This document shows positions 60,815 through 64,000 of a stretch of DNA of 64,000 nt, in pieces (positions within the stretch are counted from its first letter, which is position 1; every line of letters starts with the position of its first letter). Source of the stretch: JAGXQV01 sp964451375 (GTDB lineage: Bacteria; Pseudomonadota; Gammaproteobacteria; Burkholderiales; Sulfuricellaceae); NCBI GenBank assembly GCA_964451375.1, contig CAYVIN010000003.1, positions 43,552 through 107,551 on the forward strand. Reading direction: 5' to 3'. Under the pieces are notes generated by a model. It made no database searches. It saw nothing but the letters and a program-made list of their open reading frames with translations, and was not told where the DNA came from. The position numbers were made by a program, and so were the translations under genes.

Positions 60815-60905
60815 GGAGAGGTGGATGAGTGGTTTAAGTCGCACGCCTGGAAAGCGTGTTTGGGATAATATCCCAACGGGGGTTCGAATCCCCCCCTCTC
60901 CGCCA
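60815..60905 (+). tRNA. tRNA-Ser (GGA)
   Basis: A 91-base class II tRNA: acceptor GGAGAGG/CCTCTCC, anticodon arm with CTGGAAAG (anticodon GGA), a long variable arm (TTGGGATAATATCCCAA), T-arm GGTTCGAATCC, encoded CCA. It lies just upstream of the 4.5S RNA gene. Confidence 0.97.
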
Positions 60906-60937
60906 GATTGCCTAGTTTTAAGTCATACCCCGTTTAA

Positions 60938-61036
60938 TGGCGGGCCTCCCCGCATTGCAAGGTAGTGAACCTGGTCAGGTCCGGAAGGAAGCAGCCACAG
61001 CTATTTACTGCAAGTGCCGGGGTTCAGGCTCGCCAC
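60938..61036 (+). ncRNA. ffs: 4.5S RNA of the signal recognition particle
   Basis: The conserved domain IV is present: GGTCAGGTCCGGAAGGAAGC followed by AGCC, which forms the Ffh-binding internal loops and GGAA tetraloop. The ends (TGGCGGGCCTC ... CAGGCTCGCCA) pair to close the hairpin. Length near 99 fits small bacterial SRP RNA. It pairs with Ffh to target membrane proteins. Confidence 0.95.
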
Positions 61037-61267
61037 CCCCCAATACCTTGCCTCGTCGCGATTTGACGATTTAGCCGCGTCTGGCGGGATGCGATGCAAG
61101 GCGCAAATTGCGCGGCGTGGCCGTTCCACAGAAGCAACGCAGCAGCGCGCCCGCAAGACGATGGATAGTTTCGGTAAATTGCGGCGAGGCAAGGTATATT
61201 CCCAGCGCCACGATTCCCGCTTTAACCGGGTTAATTGCGGCTTCCTTCTGGTAGAATCGCGGCCATC

Positions 61268-62917
61268 ATGAGTTACCAAGTTCTGGCGCGCAAATGGCGC
61301 CCCAAATCCTTCAGCGAAATCGTCGGCCAGGAGCATGTGGTCAGAGCGCTCTCCAACGCGCTCGATCAGCAACGCCTGCACCACGCCTATTTGCTCACCG
61401 GCACCCGCGGGGTCGGCAAAACCACCCTGGCGCGCATCCTCGCCAAGGCGCTGAATTGTGAAACCGGCATCACCTCCAGCCCATGCGGGGTATGCGGCGC
61501 ATGTCGCGAAATCGATTCCGGGCGTTTCGTCGATCTGCTGGAACTCGACGCTGCTTCCAACACCGGCATCGACAACATGCGCGAAGTCCTCGACAACGCG
61601 CTGTACGCCCCGACCGCCGGACGTTTCAAGGTCTACCTGATCGACGAAGTGCACATGCTCTCCAAGGCGGCCTTCAATTCCATGCTGAAAACCCTGGAAG
61701 AGCCGCCGGAACACGTCAAGTTCATCCTCGCCACCACCGACCCGCAGAAGATTCCCGTGACGGTGTTGTCGCGCTGCCTGCAATTCAACCTCAAGCAAAT
61801 GCCGCCAGCCTCCATCGTCGGCCATTTGAGCGACGTATTGGAACGCGAATCCATCCCCGGCGAAAAAGCCGCGCTGCAACTGCTGGCGCGCGCCGCCCAG
61901 GGCAGTATGCGCGACGCCCTGTCGCTGCTCGACCAGTCCATCGCCTACGGCGGCGGCAAGGTGGAAGAAGCCCAGGTGCGCGACATGCTCGGGGCCATCG
62001 ACGAAACCTATCTCTACACCATCCTCGAAGCGCTCGCCGCCCACGACGGCCCCGCCCTGCTCGCCCAGGCCGAGAAAATGGCGGAGCGCAGCATCGCTTT
62101 CGAAGCGGCCCTGCAAGACCTCGGCACCCTGCTCCACAAAATCGCCCTGGCGCAGACTGTGCCCGCAGCACTCGCCGAAGAAGCCCCGGATACCCCGCGA
62201 ATCCTGCAACTGGCGAACGCCCTCTCCCCCGAGGACATCCAGCTTTATTACCAAATTGCCCTGCATGGACGGCGCGACCTGTATCTCGCCCCGGACGAAT
62301 TTGCCGGTTTCAGCATGACCCTGCTGCGCATGTTGGCGTTCGCCCCGCACGAAGGCGGCGCCGACATCCCCGCCTCGTCAGCGCCGGTTGCGCGGCCCGC
62401 TCCGCGCCCGGCCCCGGAAACCACGCCTCAGCCAGCCGCCCGCCCTGAACCCCAGACCGCTGCACAGACCGTACCGCCTTACACCGCGCCCGCCAGCCAA
62501 TCGACCGGCAGCTCCGCCCCATTCGACGGCGACTGGCCGGGACTGGTGGCCCGCCTCAAGCTGGGCGGCATGGCGGGTATGCTCGCCAAACAATGCGAAC
62601 TCAAGCACTGGGAAGACGGCGCGCTGGAATTCAACGTCCCCGAAGAACACCGCCACCTGACGGACAAGGGATACCAGGACAAACTCAAGGAAGCGGTCGC
62701 CAAACATTTCGGCAAGGAAATCCGCATCACCATCGCCGTCGGCAAAATCGCCGGGATGACCCCCGCACAAGTCGAAGGCCGCGAAAAACAGGCACGCCTG
62801 GATGAAGCCAAGACCTCCATTGACAGCGACCCGTTCGTCCGCGAACTGGTCGAGACCTTCGACGCACAAATTATCGAATCATCCATTAAACCTTTGCAGC
62901 AGGAGAAAAGCACATGA
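61268..62917 (+). CDS. dnaX: DNA polymerase III gamma/tau subunit
   Basis: DnaX is the clamp-loader ATPase. From the ATG at 61268 the 549-residue protein has YQVLARKWRPKSFSEIVGQE, Walker A LLTGTRGVGKTTLARILAKA, a four-Cys zinc module (CETGITSSPCGVCGACREI), Walker B VYLIDEVHMLS, sensor ILATTDPQKIPVTVLSRC, and a Pro/Ala-rich linker before the C-terminal tau domain. I saw no clear A-rich slippery site for gamma production. It overlaps ybaB by 4 bases. Confidence 0.96.
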   Translation: MSYQVLARKWRPKSFSEIVGQEHVVRALSNALDQQRLHHAYLLTGTRGVGKTTLARILAKALNCETGITSSPCGVCGACREIDSGRFVDLLELDAASNTGIDNMREVLDNALYAPTAGRFKVYLIDEVHMLSKAAFNSMLKTLEEPPEHVKFILATTDPQKIPVTVLSRCLQFNLKQMPPASIVGHLSDVLERESIPGEKAALQLLARAAQGSMRDALSLLDQSIAYGGGKVEEAQVRDMLGAIDETYLYTILEALAAHDGPALLAQAEKMAERSIAFEAALQDLGTLLHKIALAQTVPAALAEEAPDTPRILQLANALSPEDIQLYYQIALHGRRDLYLAPDEFAGFSMTLLRMLAFAPHEGGADIPASSAPVARPAPRPAPETTPQPAARPEPQTAAQTVPPYTAPASQSTGSSAPFDGDWPGLVARLKLGGMAGMLAKQCELKHWEDGALEFNVPEEHRHLTDKGYQDKLKEAVAKHFGKEIRITIAVGKIAGMTPAQVEGREKQARLDEAKTSIDSDPFVRELVETFDAQIIESSIKPLQQEKST

Positions 62918-63240
62918 TGAAAGGCGGAATCGGCGGCCTGATGAAACAGGCCCAGCAAATGCAGGCCAACATGCAGAAAATGCAGGAACAACTGGGCAGC
63001 GTCGAAGTGGAAGGCCAGGCCGGCGCGGGCATGGTCAAGGTCGTCATGACCTGCCGCCACGACGTAAAGCGCGTCACCATCGACCCCAGTCTGATGGGCG
63101 ACGACAAGGAAATGCTCGAAGACCTGATCGCCGCCGCCGTCAACGACGCCGTGCGCCGCGTCGAAACCACCACCCAGGAGAAAATGGCCGGTTTCACCGC
63201 CGGGCTGAATCTGCCTCCCGGAATGAAACTCCCGTTTTAA
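62914..63240 (+). CDS. YbaB/EbfC family nucleoid-associated protein
   Basis: A 108-residue dimeric DNA-binding protein with IGGLMKQAQQMQANMQKMQE, VEVEGQAGAGMVKVVMTCRH, VKRVTIDPSLMGDDKEMLED and a Met-rich tail ending GLNLPPGMKLPF. It overlaps dnaX by 4 bases; a second ATG follows directly. The dnaX-ybaB-recR order is conserved across bacteria. Confidence 0.95.
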   Translation: MMKGGIGGLMKQAQQMQANMQKMQEQLGSVEVEGQAGAGMVKVVMTCRHDVKRVTIDPSLMGDDKEMLEDLIAAAVNDAVRRVETTTQEKMAGFTAGLNLPPGMKLPF

Positions 63241-63324
63241 ACCTCAGGACTGAGGGCCGAGGACTGAGGACTGCGTAAAATCAGCCCTCATTCTCTGCCC
63301 AGTCCTCATCCCTCAGTCCTCGAA
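63241..63324. repeat. Repeated GGACTGAGG motif and hairpin between ybaB and recR
   Basis: The spacer holds AGGACTGAGG-type motifs several times and their complements (CCTCAGTCCTC, CAGTCCTCA), which can pair into one long imperfect stem spanning nearly the whole spacer. No ribosome-binding site for recR is visible outside it. It may be an RNA-stability or attenuating structure, or a small repeat element. Confidence 0.5.
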
Positions 63325-63921
63325 ATGCACTCCCCCTCCAGCCTGGAAAACCTGATCGACGCCTTGCGCTGCCTGCCCGGCGTCGGGCCGAAGTCCGCGC
63401 AGCGCATGGCTTACCACCTCCTGCAACGCGATCAGGATGGTGCGCGCAAGCTCGCCGCAACCATCGTCCACACGCTGGAAACCCTGCGCCATTGCGCGCT
63501 ATGCAACAACTTCACCGAAGAGGAAGTGTGCCCGCTGTGCCGTTCGGCAAAACGCGAACCGGCGCTGCTGTGCGTGGTGGAAATGCCCGCCGACCTGTTG
63601 ATGATGGAACAGACCCAAAGTTATCACGGCATGTATTTCGTACTGATGGGCCGCCTCTCTCCGCTGGACGGCATCGGCGCGCGGGAAATCCACCTCGACC
63701 GGCTGGTTAAACGGGCAAGCGACGGCGTCGTCAAGGAAGTGATACTGGCCACCAACTTTACCGTGGAAGGCGAAGCCACCGCCCATTACATCGGGCAAAT
63801 CCTCCACACCCGAGGCATCAAGGTCAGCCGCATCGCCCGCGGCCTGCCGGTAGGCGGCGAACTGGAGCATGTCGATAGCGGCACGCTGGCGCAGGCGATT
63901 ATCGAGCGGCGCGAGGTTTGA
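63325..63921 (+). CDS. recR: Recombination mediator protein RecR
   Basis: RecR works with RecO to load RecA at gaps. The 198 residues contain the helix-hairpin-helix LIDALRCLPGVGPKSAQRMA, the Cys4 zinc finger (CALCNNFTEEEVCPLCRSAK), the Toprim domain (LCVVEMPADLLMMEQTQSYH, GMYFVLMGRLSPLDGIGARE) and the Walker-B-like C-terminal VSRIARGLPVGGELEHVD. It follows ybaB by 84 bases. The last 79 bases of the window beyond it show no feature. Confidence 0.96.
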   Translation: MHSPSSLENLIDALRCLPGVGPKSAQRMAYHLLQRDQDGARKLAATIVHTLETLRHCALCNNFTEEEVCPLCRSAKREPALLCVVEMPADLLMMEQTQSYHGMYFVLMGRLSPLDGIGAREIHLDRLVKRASDGVVKEVILATNFTVEGEATAHYIGQILHTRGIKVSRIARGLPVGGELEHVDSGTLAQAIIERREV

Positions 63922-64000
63922 ACCCGCACCCGGCATAGGGCGCAGTTCGTAGCCCGTATATGGACTCCTCCCATTTTGCAAGTGTCACGAGGTACTGAGA

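Noticed and set aside
61001..62350. A 449-codon open frame on the minus strand
   Set aside because: It is antisense to dnaX and runs into the 4.5S RNA; the sense gene is certain.

Overview
The window looks like a chromosomal segment of a Gram-negative betaproteobacterium, most likely of the Nitrosomonadales/Gallionellales type. This is inferred from gene order and protein character: rimP-nusA-infB-rbfA-truB-rpsO-pnp, ppiD/tRNA-Asp/tRNA-Val/hupB/lon/clpX/clpP/tig, recC-recB-recD, mltD-gloB-methyltransferase-rnhA-dnaQ, and tRNA-Ser/4.5S RNA/dnaX/ybaB/recR. No rRNA or species marker is present, so the genus is not fixed.

Layout. 1-9740 (minus strand) holds core genes: pnp (cut by the window edge), rpsO, truB, rbfA, infB, nusA and rimP, read from a promoter near 7601 with a terminator-like hairpin in the leader, then ppiD and tRNA-Asp. 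9765-36193 is a genomic island of about 26.4 kb inserted in the 3' end of a tRNA-Val gene. It is bounded by perfect 45-bp direct repeats and has a tyrosine integrase just inside the left end and a small DNA-binding protein near the right end. 36149-42440 is core again: tRNA-Val, hupB, lon, clpX, clpP, tig, tRNA-Leu. 42650-55136 carries a small membrane protein and the recC/recB/recD genes, with about 3.4 kb of accessory DNA wedged between recC and recB. 55154-63921 is core DNA repair, replication and cell-wall genes with tRNA-Ser and the 4.5S SRP RNA.

The island is a lipopolysaccharide/O-polysaccharide factory scarred by insertion sequences. It encodes Wzm/Wzt-type export, an O-antigen ligase-like membrane protein, a GDP-mannose dehydratase, several glycosyltransferases (GT4, GT9, GT-B), a two-module GT4 protein of 1030 residues, a GtrB/GtrA/GT-C-like O-antigen modification set and a PagL-like lipid A deacylase. 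Two features stand out. The Wzt ATPase is fused at its C-terminus to an FkbM methyltransferase. The next protein is an FkbM methyltransferase followed by a long coiled coil built from 21-residue tandem repeats. This resembles the chain-terminating WbdD/Wzt ruler logic of E. coli O9a, rebuilt from different parts.

The insert between recC and recB holds an orphan HigA-type antitoxin, a Cys-rich secreted protein, an FGE/sulfatase-modifying-factor-fold protein and a VapBC-like toxin-antitoxin pair. The FGE-fold gene ends in a 115-bp stretch that matches, without gaps, a second 115-bp stretch downstream. The differences fall mostly at adenines of the Asn-codon-rich downstream copy, and a hairpin with a GATA tetraloop follows the gene copy. 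These are the hallmarks of the variable repeat, template repeat and hairpin of a diversity-generating retroelement, but no reverse transcriptase is present in the window.
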